Positions 1 to 7,413 are shown, numbered from the stretch's first letter. The stretch is 8,967 bases of DNA from TWA4 sp034086685 (GCA_034086685.1 JAXDZY010000109.1:1-8967); one strand, 5' to 3'. The notes: generated from the letters alone by a model not told the origin. Numbers and translations: made by a program.

Positions 1-23
1 ATTAGAAAAGGAGGTGTATACGT

Positions 24-158
24 ATGAAGATGACATTCCAGCCTAAAAAGAGACAGAGATCTAAAGTTCATGGTTTCAGAGCAAGAATGAGCACTCCCGG
101 CGGCAGAAAAGTTCTGCAGGCAAGAAGAGCAAAAGGCAGAAAGAAATTATCCGCATAA
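24..158 (+). CDS. rpmH: 50S ribosomal protein L34
   Basis: This is a complete 44-residue gene that I translated directly; it is short but unmistakable. The protein is a small, extremely basic component of the large ribosomal subunit. It starts MKMTFQPKKRQRSKVHGFRA, continues with the family signature RMSTPGGRKVL (residues 21-31), and ends in the basic tail RRAKGRKKLSA. The length matches the usual 44-46 residues. The start is fixed by a near-perfect ribosome binding site, AAGGAGGT at 8-15, eight bases ahead of the ATG. Its place at the head of an rnpA-yidD-yidC cluster is the standard origin-proximal arrangement, and dnaA would be expected just to the left of the window. Its promoter must also lie to the left, because only 23 bases precede the gene here. 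Confidence 0.98.
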   Translation: MKMTFQPKKRQRSKVHGFRARMSTPGGRKVLQARRAKGRKKLSA

Positions 159-164
159 TTCAGT

Positions 165-191
165 AAGGCCGCAGTTGATGTGGCCTTTTTT
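165..191 (+). terminator. Intrinsic terminator/attenuator between rpmH and rnpA
   Basis: The stem AAGGCCGCA (165-173) pairs with TGTGGCCTT (179-187), nine pairs including one G-U, around a five-base loop. A run of six T follows at 186-191. It lies 6 bases after the rpmH stop and 28 bases before the rnpA start. No separate promoter for rnpA is evident, so I infer that it is leaky and lets only part of the rpmH transcription continue. That would give much more L34 than RNase P protein. Confidence 0.82.
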
Positions 192-219
192 ACTGATAGA
201 TGCAAAAAAGAAGAATCAG

Positions 220-567
220 ATGGAATCAATTAAAAGCAACAGGGATTTTTTAACAGTTTACAGAACCGGTAAATCCTATGCCAACAGATACCTCATTATG
301 TACCTGGCGCCTGCGCAGGAGGGATATGAAGGCAGAATCGGGATTTCCGTCAGTAAAAAAGTGGGAAACAGTGTAGTGAGACATCGTGTGAAAAGGCTTA
401 TAAAAGAAAGCTATAGGCTTAATATGAACAGGTTCCGGACAGGCTGCGACATTGTGGTTGTGGCCAGAAAAGAAGCAAAAGGTAAGAATTACAGTGAAAT
501 CGAGAGTGCATTGCTGCACCTAGCCAGGCTTCACGGGCTGCTGCTTTCAGGCAGTGACTGTGAATGA
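220..567 (+). CDS. rnpA: Ribonuclease P protein component (C5)
   Basis: This encodes the protein subunit of RNase P, which helps the catalytic RNA recognise precursor tRNAs and remove their 5' leaders. The protein has 115 residues, normal for the family. It opens with the typical MESIKSNRDFLTVYRTGKSY, followed by the core strand GRIGISVSKKVGNSVVRHRV (residues 38-57) and KRLIKESYR. The RNR motif reads RHR here (54-56): the arginines are kept and the central Asn is His. I chose the ATG at 220 because the family homology starts there. The upstream in-frame TTG (175) and ATG (178) lie inside the rpmH terminator hairpin, and their extension is not family-like. The ribosome binding site is only moderate (AAGAAG, 210-215). 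The stop is 16 bases before the yidD start. Confidence 0.95.
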   Translation: MESIKSNRDFLTVYRTGKSYANRYLIMYLAPAQEGYEGRIGISVSKKVGNSVVRHRVKRLIKESYRLNMNRFRTGCDIVVVARKEAKGKNYSEIESALLHLARLHGLLLSGSDCE

Positions 568-583
568 AAAGAAAGAGGAATCG

Positions 584-793
584 ATGAAAAAATGCTTGAT
601 TGCCCTGATCAGGTTATACCGCAGTTATATTTCACCAATGAAGGCTCCATGCTGCAGATATGTTCCTACATGCTCGCAGTATGCGATAATTGCCATTGAG
701 CGATATGGAGTCATTAAAGGAGGAGCTCTTGCGGTTTGGCGCATTTTAAGATGTAATCCTTTTGCAAAGGGCGGGTATGACCCCGTTCCATGA
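584..793 (+). CDS. yidD: Membrane protein insertion efficiency factor YidD
   Basis: This is a small (69-residue) membrane-associated protein of the YidD family, which assists YidC-dependent insertion of inner-membrane proteins. It has an amphipathic N-terminal helix (MKKCLIALIRLYRSYISP), the cysteine-containing core CCRYVPTCSQYA (residues 23-34), and the conserved C-terminal GGALAVWRILRCNPFAKGGYDPVP (46-69). An in-frame GTG at 554 would add ten residues, but that extension overlaps the end of rnpA and is not family-like. The ATG at 584 has AAGAGG (573-578) five bases ahead. The stop codon overlaps an ATG at 790 in the yidC frame, and the true yidC start is probably 24 bases further on. The neighbours rnpA and yidC are its invariant partners and suggest cotranscription. 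Confidence 0.95.
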   Translation: MKKCLIALIRLYRSYISPMKAPCCRYVPTCSQYAIIAIERYGVIKGGALAVWRILRCNPFAKGGYDPVP

Positions 794-800
794 CAGGATT

Positions 801-807
801 AGGAGGT
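801..807 (+). promoter_or_regulatory. Ribosome binding site that decides the yidC start
   Basis: AGGAGGT lies six bases ahead of the TTG at 814-816. The competing in-frame ATG at 790-792, which overlaps the yidD stop, has no comparable Shine-Dalgarno before it. This argues for initiation at the TTG. Confidence 0.75.
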
Positions 808-813
808 ACTCCT

Positions 814-2070
814 TTGAATTTTATCTTACTGACACAGTATGACGGAAAGATTGTAGGACCGGTGGCAAAGCTTCTGGGACTTCTGATGAACGCTTTATTT
901 GAAGCTCTTTCATCCATCGGTATTCCCAATATCGGACTTGCAATTATTTTATTTACTGTGATTGTTAACATTCTGCTGATCCCGTTAACAATCAGCTCAC
1001 AGAAAAATATGAAGCTGAATACTGTAGTTCAGCCTGAAGTGGCAAAGATTACAGAGAAATACAAAGGTAAAAAAGATCAGGCTTCATTGGAAAAACAGCA
1101 GAAAGAAACACAGATGGTATACGATAAGTACGGCTACAGCCCCACATCGGGATGTCTGCCTACACTGATTCAGTTTCCTATTCTGCTGGCATTATATCGT
1201 GTTATATACCAGATTCCCGGTTATGTAAATGCGATTTATGATCAGTTTAAGGGAATTGTGGATCTGGCAGTATCACAGAATGGTTTTGCAACTAAAATCG
1301 CAGATCTGGCATCTGCCAACGGTATGTCTCCTGATAAGTTTAACTTTGACGGTTCTACTACCGAATCCGTAAATCAGATCATCGATCTGTTTTATAAGTT
1401 TGACAGCTCCGAATGGGCTCAGTTTAAAGAAACTTTCCCCGCAATCCAGGATCAGATTACCCCGTATCTTGACAAGATCACGGAGATGAACTCCTTCCTT
1501 GGAGGCATTAATCTGGCAGAAGCTCCCGGATTCAAGCTGTCCATTGCATTGATTATTCCTGTTCTTGCATGGTTTACGCAGTGGCTTTCCATTAAGGTGA
1601 ACAGTGCAGGACAGAATATGAACCCCGATGATCCTACTGCATCAACCATGAAGAGCATGAATACATTTATGCCCATTATGTCAGCTGTTTTCTGTATTAC
1701 CCTGCCTGCCGGTCTTGGCGTATACTGGATTGCCAGCCCGGTCATCAGAACGATTATTCAGGTAATGCTAAACAAACATTTTGATAAAGTAGGTGTGGAT
1801 GCCATTATTGAGCAGCGTATTGCAAAGCAGAATAAAAAGCGTGCAAAACAGGGACTGCCTCAGATCAATAAAGACGGTACCTACGTTCATAACGGAAAGG
1901 TCGTCAATGATCCGGCATCTGTGGTTGTGAAGAAGGAAAAGACCATGCCTTCTGCGGTTAAGAATACTTCCGACAGCTCTTCTTATTACGAGAAGAAGTA
2001 TGAGAAAGGGAGTATTGCAGCCAGAGCAAGGATGGTTAAGGATTTTGATGAAAAGAACAGCAAGAACTGA
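814..2070 (+). CDS. yidC: Membrane protein insertase YidC (SpoIIIJ/Oxa1 family)
   Basis: This is a polytopic membrane insertase that helps Sec or acts alone to place proteins in the cytoplasmic membrane. From the TTG at 814 it has 418 residues. Visible parts are a first core transmembrane segment (about 39-58, IGLAIILFTVIVNILLIPL), a charged cytoplasmic helical hairpin (62-110, with QPEVAKITEKYKGKK), and a second segment (115-132, LPTLIQFPILLALYRVIY). An extracytoplasmic insertion of about 105 residues (134-238) follows, then further segments at about 240-260 and 290-325, and a long basic tail suited to ribosome contact. The insertion makes it larger than SpoIIIJ of Bacillus. Where SpoIIIJ-type proteins have the hydrophilic-groove arginine (IRLLILPL), this protein has Asn52 (VNILLIPL). 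No lipoprotein signal is seen. A 126-base gap separates it from khpB. Confidence 0.95.
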   Translation: MNFILLTQYDGKIVGPVAKLLGLLMNALFEALSSIGIPNIGLAIILFTVIVNILLIPLTISSQKNMKLNTVVQPEVAKITEKYKGKKDQASLEKQQKETQMVYDKYGYSPTSGCLPTLIQFPILLALYRVIYQIPGYVNAIYDQFKGIVDLAVSQNGFATKIADLASANGMSPDKFNFDGSTTESVNQIIDLFYKFDSSEWAQFKETFPAIQDQITPYLDKITEMNSFLGGINLAEAPGFKLSIALIIPVLAWFTQWLSIKVNSAGQNMNPDDPTASTMKSMNTFMPIMSAVFCITLPAGLGVYWIASPVIRTIIQVMLNKHFDKVGVDAIIEQRIAKQNKKRAKQGLPQINKDGTYVHNGKVVNDPASVVVKKEKTMPSAVKNTSDSSSYYEKKYEKGSIAARARMVKDFDEKNSKN

Positions 2071-2196
2071 TAATGTGTTCAGTTCGAGTTGTAGATAGAT
2101 TATTCATGGCGGTTCGGAGGCAGTCAGACTTACACAGAATGTGCAGGGGTGTCTGAGCCGGTTATGATTATTTATTTTGGTTGTAAGAGGTTGCAA

Positions 2197-3132
2197 ATGG
2201 ATAAGATAGAAATTTCCGCAAAAAATGTCGAAGAAGCTCTTACACAGGCCATGATTAAGCTTGGTACCACCAGCGATAAAATGGGGTATGAAGTAGTCAG
2301 CGAAGGCCGCAGCGGATTTTTTGGAATCGGCAGCAAGCCGGCTGTAATTAAAGCATGGATCAAGGAAGATGCGATATCAGAAGAACTGAAAAGCTTCATG
2401 AAACCGTCAGCAAAGTCTGTTGAATCAGAGGTGAAGCCGGAAGCTCAGGAACCTGAGCTGAAGAAGGCAGAGCCTGTTGTGAAGACAAGTGAGAAAAAGA
2501 CTGATCAATCTGATGTGAAGGTCGCATCTACACCGGAAGAGTTCATTACCCAGGTATGTAATGCCATGGGAATTAAAGTATCTGTAGACAGCAAATTTGA
2601 TGAGGTTGAGAATGTTCTTGACATCAATATGATCGGCGAAGATATGGGTATTCTGATCGGCAAGAGAGGACAGACACTGGATTCTTTACAGTATCTGACC
2701 GGTCTGGTAGCCAATAAGAATAAAGAGGAATATATCAGAGTTAAGCTGGATACAGAGAATTATCGTGAAAGAAGAAAAGAAACACTGGAGAATCTGGCAA
2801 AAAACATTGCCTTCAAAGTCAAAAGAACGAAAAAGCCAGTGGCTCTTGAACCCATGAATCCTTACGAGAGAAGAGTGATTCACGCTGCACTTCAGAATGA
2901 CAGATATGTTGTTACAAGAAGTGAAGGGGAAGAACCGTTCAGACACGTTGTGATTTCACTGAAACGTGAAAGATCTTACAACAGCAGACCGAACGGCGGT
3001 AAAGGCGGTTACAATCGTTACAATAACGGTTCCTACAATAAACAGAAGGGCGGATACAAGCGCAGAGAGTATGGTAAAACAGAAGCTGCAGGCGCAGAAG
3101 CCACAGAAGTAAAACAGGAACAGGGCAATTAG
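2197..3132 (+). CDS. khpB: RNA-binding protein KhpB (Jag/EloR)
   Basis: This is a cytoplasmic RNA-binding protein. In other Firmicutes the family acts with KhpA and affects cell elongation and division; the exact role here is inferred. It has 311 residues. A Jag_N domain (1-55) contains GRSGFFGIG (37-45). An acidic/lysine-rich linker (about 60-110) follows, then a KH domain with the GKRG loop (155-158, in ILIGKRGQTLDSLQYL), an R3H domain with ERRVIH (224-229), and a Gly/Tyr/Arg/Asn-rich tail (258-295). The ATG at 2197 is chosen because the family start MDKIEISAKNVEEAL begins there and AAGAGG (2185-2190) lies six bases ahead. An upstream in-frame GTG at 2149 would add 16 residues that do not look like the family. 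It follows yidC, as is usual, and ends at a strong terminator. Confidence 0.94.
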   Translation: MDKIEISAKNVEEALTQAMIKLGTTSDKMGYEVVSEGRSGFFGIGSKPAVIKAWIKEDAISEELKSFMKPSAKSVESEVKPEAQEPELKKAEPVVKTSEKKTDQSDVKVASTPEEFITQVCNAMGIKVSVDSKFDEVENVLDINMIGEDMGILIGKRGQTLDSLQYLTGLVANKNKEEYIRVKLDTENYRERRKETLENLAKNIAFKVKRTKKPVALEPMNPYERRVIHAALQNDRYVVTRSEGEEPFRHVVISLKRERSYNSRPNGGKGGYNRYNNGSYNKQKGGYKRREYGKTEAAGAEATEVKQEQGN

Positions 3133-3160
3133 CGAAACCGCTTAAACTCAGATGTATTGG

Positions 3161-3189
3161 CCGTGCTGAACCATCAGCACGGTCTTTTT
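3161..3189 (+). terminator. Intrinsic terminator after khpB
   Basis: A perfect nine-base-pair stem, CCGTGCTGA (3161-3169) with TCAGCACGG (3174-3182), closes an ACCA loop and is followed by TCTTTTT (3183-3189). It marks the end of the rpmH-khpB transcription unit. mnmE then needs read-through or its own promoter. Confidence 0.92.
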
Positions 3190-3248
3190 CAGTTATTTGG
3201 AAGTAATCGTTTTTCACAGTTATGTGACAGAAAGGAAATGCATCATAG

Positions 3249-4628
3249 ATGGATAATGATACAATTGCTGCAATTGGTACAGCCATGTCTCATTCCGGCA
3301 TTGGTATTGTAAGAATCAGCGGACCGGATGCCATTGCTGTTGCCGACAGTATATTTGTGGCAAAAAAACAGGGAAAGGTGCTGAAAGATGCAGCTACTCA
3401 TACTCTGCATTACGGCCATATTGCGAAGGATGGACAGATTATAGATGAAGTGCTGGTTTCTGTTATGAAAGGCCCCAGAAGCTATACGGCAGAAGATGTG
3501 GTGGAAATCAATTGTCATGGCGGCATTCTGGTCATGAAAAAAATTCTGGATGCGGTAATTGACAGCGGAGCACGCCCGGCTGAAGCCGGTGAATTTACCA
3601 AACGTGCCTTTTTGAATGGAAGAATGGATCTGTCTCAGGCAGAAGCGGTTATTGATATTATCAATTCGCAAAATGATTTTGCTTTGAAGAGCGCTGTAAA
3701 ACAGCTGTCCGGTTCCGTATCGGACAAAATCAGGGAAATTCGCAGCAAATTGCTTTATGAGATGGCTTATATTGAGTCAGCGCTTGATGATCCGGAACAT
3801 TATTCTATGGAAAATTACGGAGAGAAGCTGGCGGGAAAACTGAGGCCTCTGATCCGTGAGATGGAAAAACTGGCTGATACAGCGGATGACGGACGTATTT
3901 TGAAAGAGGGTATCAAAACAGTTATTCTTGGAAAGCCCAATGCCGGAAAATCATCTCTTTTAAATCTGATGGTGGGCAGTGAACGGGCTATTGTAACAGA
4001 TATTGCGGGAACTACAAGAGACACGCTGGAAGAACATATACTTCTGGATGGCATCAGTCTGAATATCGTGGATACGGCCGGAATCAGACAGACTTCCGAT
4101 GTGGTGGAACAGATCGGTGTAGATCGTGCCAAAAGTCAGGCTGAAGAGGCAGATCTGGTATTATATGTGATTGATGCCACAAAACCGCTGGATGATAATG
4201 ACAGAGAGATTATTCAATGTATATCGGGTAAAAAGACCATAGTGTTGTTTAACAAGTGTGATCTTGATACGGTGCTGGCTGAACAGGAGATCCGTCAGAT
4301 GCTGCCGGAACAGAGTGTTGTGGTTTTTTCTGCAAAAGATCGTACGGGATTTGATACTTTGAAGGACCGCATTAAGGAAATGTTTTATTCAGAAGAATTG
4401 AAGTTTAACGACGAAATTTATCTGACCAGTGCACGTCATAAAGCAGCGCTGGACAGTGCATATAGAAGTCTGAATCTGGTACTGGACAGTATTGACGCCG
4501 GTATGCCGGAGGACTTTTTTACTATTGATTTGATGAGTGCCTATGACCAGTTGGGTTATATTACCGGCGAATCTGTGGAGGATGATCTGGTTAATGAGAT
4601 TTTCAGCAAATTCTGCATGGGTAAGTAG
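3249..4628 (+). CDS. mnmE: tRNA modification GTPase MnmE (TrmE)
   Basis: This GTPase works with MnmG to install the (carboxymethyl)aminomethyl group at C5 of the wobble uridine in certain tRNAs. It has 459 residues, the normal length. The N-terminal tetrahydrofolate-binding domain (about 1-118) begins MDNDTIAAIGTAMSHSGIGI. A helical domain follows, with an inserted G domain (about 220-375) holding GKPNAGKS (228-235), GTTRDT (254-259), DTAG (275-278), NKCD (335-338) and SAK (361-363). The C-terminus is FSKFCMGK, so the catalytic cysteine motif C[IL]GK is present as CMGK (456-459). The ribosome binding site AAAGGA (3231-3236) is rather far from the ATG (12 bases). A weak promoter candidate, TTGGAA (3197-3202) with TATGTG (3221-3226), lies between the khpB terminator and this gene. 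mnmG starts 24 bases downstream. Confidence 0.97.
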   Translation: MDNDTIAAIGTAMSHSGIGIVRISGPDAIAVADSIFVAKKQGKVLKDAATHTLHYGHIAKDGQIIDEVLVSVMKGPRSYTAEDVVEINCHGGILVMKKILDAVIDSGARPAEAGEFTKRAFLNGRMDLSQAEAVIDIINSQNDFALKSAVKQLSGSVSDKIREIRSKLLYEMAYIESALDDPEHYSMENYGEKLAGKLRPLIREMEKLADTADDGRILKEGIKTVILGKPNAGKSSLLNLMVGSERAIVTDIAGTTRDTLEEHILLDGISLNIVDTAGIRQTSDVVEQIGVDRAKSQAEEADLVLYVIDATKPLDDNDREIIQCISGKKTIVLFNKCDLDTVLAEQEIRQMLPEQSVVVFSAKDRTGFDTLKDRIKEMFYSEELKFNDEIYLTSARHKAALDSAYRSLNLVLDSIDAGMPEDFFTIDLMSAYDQLGYITGESVEDDLVNEIFSKFCMGK

Positions 4629-4652
4629 GCAGCAGGAAATGAGGTGTGAATT

Positions 4653-6545
4653 ATGCCATATCTGAAAGAGGAATACGATATTGCGGTTGTGGGTGCCGGT
4701 CATGCAGGATGTGAGGCTGCATTGGCATGTGCCAGACTGGGACTGAGAACTATCATGTTTACTGTCAGTGTAGACAGTATTGCCCTGATGCCCTGCAATC
4801 CCAATATTGGAGGCAGCTCAAAAGGCCACCTGGTTCGTGAAATTGATGCTCTTGGTGGTGAAATGGGCAAAAATATCGATAAATCATTTATTCAATCCAA
4901 AATGCTGAACCGTTCCAAGGGGCCGGCTGTTCACTCGCTGCGGGCACAGGCGGACAAGCAGGATTATTCCAGACAGATGAGAAAAGTTCTGGAAAACACG
5001 GATAATCTGGTCATACGCCAGGCCGAAGTAGGGGAAATCATTACCGGTGAAAACAACGAGATTACCGGCGTTAAAACTGTATCAGGAGCAGAGTATACCT
5101 GTAAAGCAGCTGTGCTCTGTACAGGGACATATCTGAGGGCAAGATGTATTTACGGAGATGTAAGCTATTACACGGGCCCCAACGGACTTATGGCAGCAAA
5201 CCACCTGACAGAGAGCCTCATTGCTCACGGAATTGAAATGTTTCGTTTTAAGACAGGAACACCTGCAAGAGTTGATAAAAGAACTATTGATTTTTCAAAG
5301 ATGGAAGAGCAGTTTGGAGATGAAAAAGTTGTTCCATTTTCATTTTCAACAGATCCTGATTCGGTACAGAAGGATCAGGTTTCCTGCTGGCTGACTTATA
5401 CCAATGAGGAAACTCATAAGATTATTCGTGACAATATTGACCGTTCTCCGCTTTTTTCCGGAGCTATTGAAGGAACCGGTCCCCGTTATTGTCCGTCTAT
5501 CGAGGACAAAGTGGTGAAATTTGCCGATAAAAACAGGCATCAGGTATTTGTTGAACCGGAAGGACTTTATACCAATGAAATGTATTTAAGCGGAATGTCC
5601 AGTTCACTTCCTGAAGATGTTCAGTATGCAATGTATCACACAGTACCCGGTCTGGAAAATGCTGTAATTGTTCGAAATGCATATGCAATTGAATATGATT
5701 GTATTAATCCGAGACAGTTGAAGCCAACGCTGGAATTTAAAACCATACCCGGTCTTTTTGCAGGAGGTCAGTTTAACGGCAGTTCAGGTTATGAAGAAGC
5801 TGCAGCACAGGGCTTAATTGCCGGAATTAATGCGGCTTTAAGCGTAAAAGGACAGGAACAGATCATACTGGATCGTTCTCAGGCTTATATTGGTGTGTTA
5901 ATTGATGATCTGGTTACAAAAGAAAATCATGAGCCTTACCGTATGATGACATCCAGAGCAGAGTACCGTTTACTTCTGCGTCAGGATAATGCAGATATGC
6001 GTTTATCGGAAATCGGCCATAGAATAGGTCTTGTTTCAGATGAATCGTACCAGAAAGTGCTGGATAAAAAAGCAGCTATTGAAGCGGAAATTGTCCGTGT
6101 GGAAGAGACACACATCGGAGCAAATCAGAAGGTACAGGACTTTTTACGTTCCCACGAAAGTACGGAGTTAAAGAGTGGTATTACTCTGGCTGAGCTGGTA
6201 AAAAGACCGGAGCTGGATTACATGATGCTGGCTGAGATTGATTCGAAACGTCCTGAGATTTCAGATGAAGTTGCAGAGCAGGTAAATATTCAGCTGAAAT
6301 ACGAAGGATATATTAAGCGCCAGATGCAGCAGGTAAAACAGTTTAAGAAGCTGGAAAATAAAAAGCTGTATGTGGATTTTGATTACAGCAAAGTAAAAGG
6401 ACTTCGCAAAGAAGCCATGCAGAAGCTGAATTTATATAAACCCATGTCAGTAGGTCAGGCATCCCGTATCTCCGGTGTATCACCGGCTGATATATCGGTG
6501 CTGGTGGTTTATCTGGAGCAGCATGGAAGCAGACAGAACCAGTAA
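4653..6545 (+). CDS. mnmG: tRNA uridine 5-carboxymethylaminomethyl modification enzyme MnmG (GidA)
   Basis: This is the FAD/NADH-dependent partner of MnmE in wobble-uridine modification. It has 630 residues, a full-length long-form MnmG. The N-terminal dinucleotide-binding motif is GAGHAG (14-19). The two catalytic cysteines are both present, in MPCNPNIGG (Cys48) and GPRYCPSIEDK (Cys280). The second family signature AGGQFNGSSGYEEAAAQG is at 370-387. The C-terminal helical domain that contacts MnmE is intact and ends SPADISVLVVYLEQHG. The start is set by GAGGTG (4641-4646), six bases ahead of the ATG. It is almost certainly cotranscribed with mnmE (24-base gap) and rsmG (14-base gap). Confidence 0.98.
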   Translation: MPYLKEEYDIAVVGAGHAGCEAALACARLGLRTIMFTVSVDSIALMPCNPNIGGSSKGHLVREIDALGGEMGKNIDKSFIQSKMLNRSKGPAVHSLRAQADKQDYSRQMRKVLENTDNLVIRQAEVGEIITGENNEITGVKTVSGAEYTCKAAVLCTGTYLRARCIYGDVSYYTGPNGLMAANHLTESLIAHGIEMFRFKTGTPARVDKRTIDFSKMEEQFGDEKVVPFSFSTDPDSVQKDQVSCWLTYTNEETHKIIRDNIDRSPLFSGAIEGTGPRYCPSIEDKVVKFADKNRHQVFVEPEGLYTNEMYLSGMSSSLPEDVQYAMYHTVPGLENAVIVRNAYAIEYDCINPRQLKPTLEFKTIPGLFAGGQFNGSSGYEEAAAQGLIAGINAALSVKGQEQIILDRSQAYIGVLIDDLVTKENHEPYRMMTSRAEYRLLLRQDNADMRLSEIGHRIGLVSDESYQKVLDKKAAIEAEIVRVEETHIGANQKVQDFLRSHESTELKSGITLAELVKRPELDYMMLAEIDSKRPEISDEVAEQVNIQLKYEGYIKRQMQQVKQFKKLENKKLYVDFDYSKVKGLRKEAMQKLNLYKPMSVGQASRISGVSPADISVLVVYLEQHGSRQNQ

Positions 6546-6551
6546 AAGGAG
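6544..6551 (+). promoter_or_regulatory. Ribosome binding site that decides the rsmG TTG start
   Basis: AAAAGGAG overlaps the mnmG stop codon and lies eight bases ahead of the TTG at 6560-6562. No ATG or GTG occurs in frame near the expected N-terminus; the next in-frame ATG would delete about 28 family-like residues. Confidence 0.75.
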
Positions 6552-6559
6552 AACGTTAT

Positions 6560-7297
6560 TTGGAATATATAAAATCGGTATTTGAAAGACACGGATTTGC
6601 ATTAACTGATCTGCAGGCCCGGCAGTTCAGGCAGTATTATGAAATGCTGGTAGAAAAAAACAAGGTGATGAATCTTACCGCTATTACGGAGTACCGGGAG
6701 GTCGTCGTGAAACATTTTCTGGATAGTGTTTATCTGGCAGAATTTGAAGATCTGTCAGGAACAGTTTCATTGATAGATGTGGGCACCGGCGCCGGTTTTC
6801 CGGGAGTTCCTCTTAAAATCATGTATCCTGATATGAAAGTAGTTTTGCTGGATTCACTGAACAAACGGATCGTTTTTCTGAAGGAAGTCATTCAGGCGCT
6901 TTCCCTGGAACATGTGGAAGCAATTCACGGAAGAGCAGAGGAAATTGCAAGAAAAGCGGAATATAGAGAACAATTTGATTATTGTGTATCACGCGCTGTA
7001 GCCAACCTGAATTCATTGTCTGAAATCTGTCTGCCATTTGTAAAAGTGGGAGGACAGTTCATTTCCTATAAGTCCATGAAAGGCATGGATGAACTGGAAC
7101 AGGCAGGAAAAGCAATTCAATTGCTGGGCGGAAGCTGTACGGCAGGAAAAAAATCCGTGGAACATTTCATTCTGGAAGAAGAAAGTGCCCGGGTGGAACC
7201 CATGGAGAGGAATTTTATCCGCATCAGCAAGATAAAATCCACTCCCCGGAAATATCCCAGGAAACCGGGCACGCCATTTAAAGAACCGTTGAAGTAG
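6560..7297 (+). CDS. rsmG: 16S rRNA (guanine(527)-N7)-methyltransferase RsmG (GidB)
   Basis: This S-adenosylmethionine-dependent methyltransferase modifies G527 (E. coli numbering) in the 530 loop of 16S rRNA. It has 245 residues from a TTG start, against about 239 in the family. The N-terminal segment (QYYEMLVEKNKVMNLTAIT, 25-43) is typical. The cofactor-binding loop is IDVGTGAGFPG (72-82), followed by the acidic strand end VVLLDSLNKR, the RAEE segment (125-128) and VSRAVANL (143-150). The C-terminus PRKYPRKPGTPFKEPL is the usual family ending, so the gene is intact. It is the last gene of the conserved block. In many Firmicutes noc or parA/parB would follow on the same strand, but here a convergent deaminase remnant follows. 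Confidence 0.97.
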   Translation: MEYIKSVFERHGFALTDLQARQFRQYYEMLVEKNKVMNLTAITEYREVVVKHFLDSVYLAEFEDLSGTVSLIDVGTGAGFPGVPLKIMYPDMKVVLLDSLNKRIVFLKEVIQALSLEHVEAIHGRAEEIARKAEYREQFDYCVSRAVANLNSLSEICLPFVKVGGQFISYKSMKGMDELEQAGKAIQLLGGSCTAGKKSVEHFILEEESARVEPMERNFIRISKIKSTPRKYPRKPGTPFKEPLK

Positions 7298-7331
7298 AAG
7301 CATTGCAGCAGAATATAAGGATGCAGGAGAA

Positions 7332-7413
7332 AGCCCGACCGATTTGAGTTAACGTTTATTGTGAAAATCCCATTTGCACAAATCGTACTTTTCCGTTAAC
7401 GTACGGTCGGGCT
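7332..7413. repeat. 82-bp three-tier inverted repeat between convergent genes
   Basis: Three nested stems are visible. AGCCCGACCG (7332-7341) pairs with CGGTCGGGCT (7404-7413). GTTAACG (7348-7354) pairs with CGTTAAC (7394-7400). TTGTG (7359-7363) pairs with CACAA (7377-7381). Neither end has a clean T-run: the minus strand continues TTTCTCC, and the + strand reaches TTTTTT only 13 bases later. It could be a bidirectional terminator between rsmG and the minus-strand gene, or a short palindromic mobile repeat. The sequence alone does not decide. Confidence 0.7.

Noticed and set aside
147..155. DnaA-box-like TTATCCGCA at the end of rpmH
   Set aside because: It encodes the conserved L34 C-terminus and stands alone; a similar match occurs in rsmG near 7215, so chance is likely.
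2124..2156. Imperfect hairpin TCAGAC...GTCTGA in the yidC-khpB gap
   Set aside because: The stem is six pairs with a large loop and no T-run directly after it. I see no riboswitch or leader-peptide pattern in this 126-base gap.
3249..3671. Minus-strand open frames opposite mnmE, and similar long antisense frames opposite yidC and mnmG
   Set aside because: Their products have no family-like features and they lie wholly within strongly conserved genes on the other strand.
6698..6713. Half parS site CGTGAAACA inside rsmG
   Set aside because: The left half does not match and the palindrome core CACGTG is missing.
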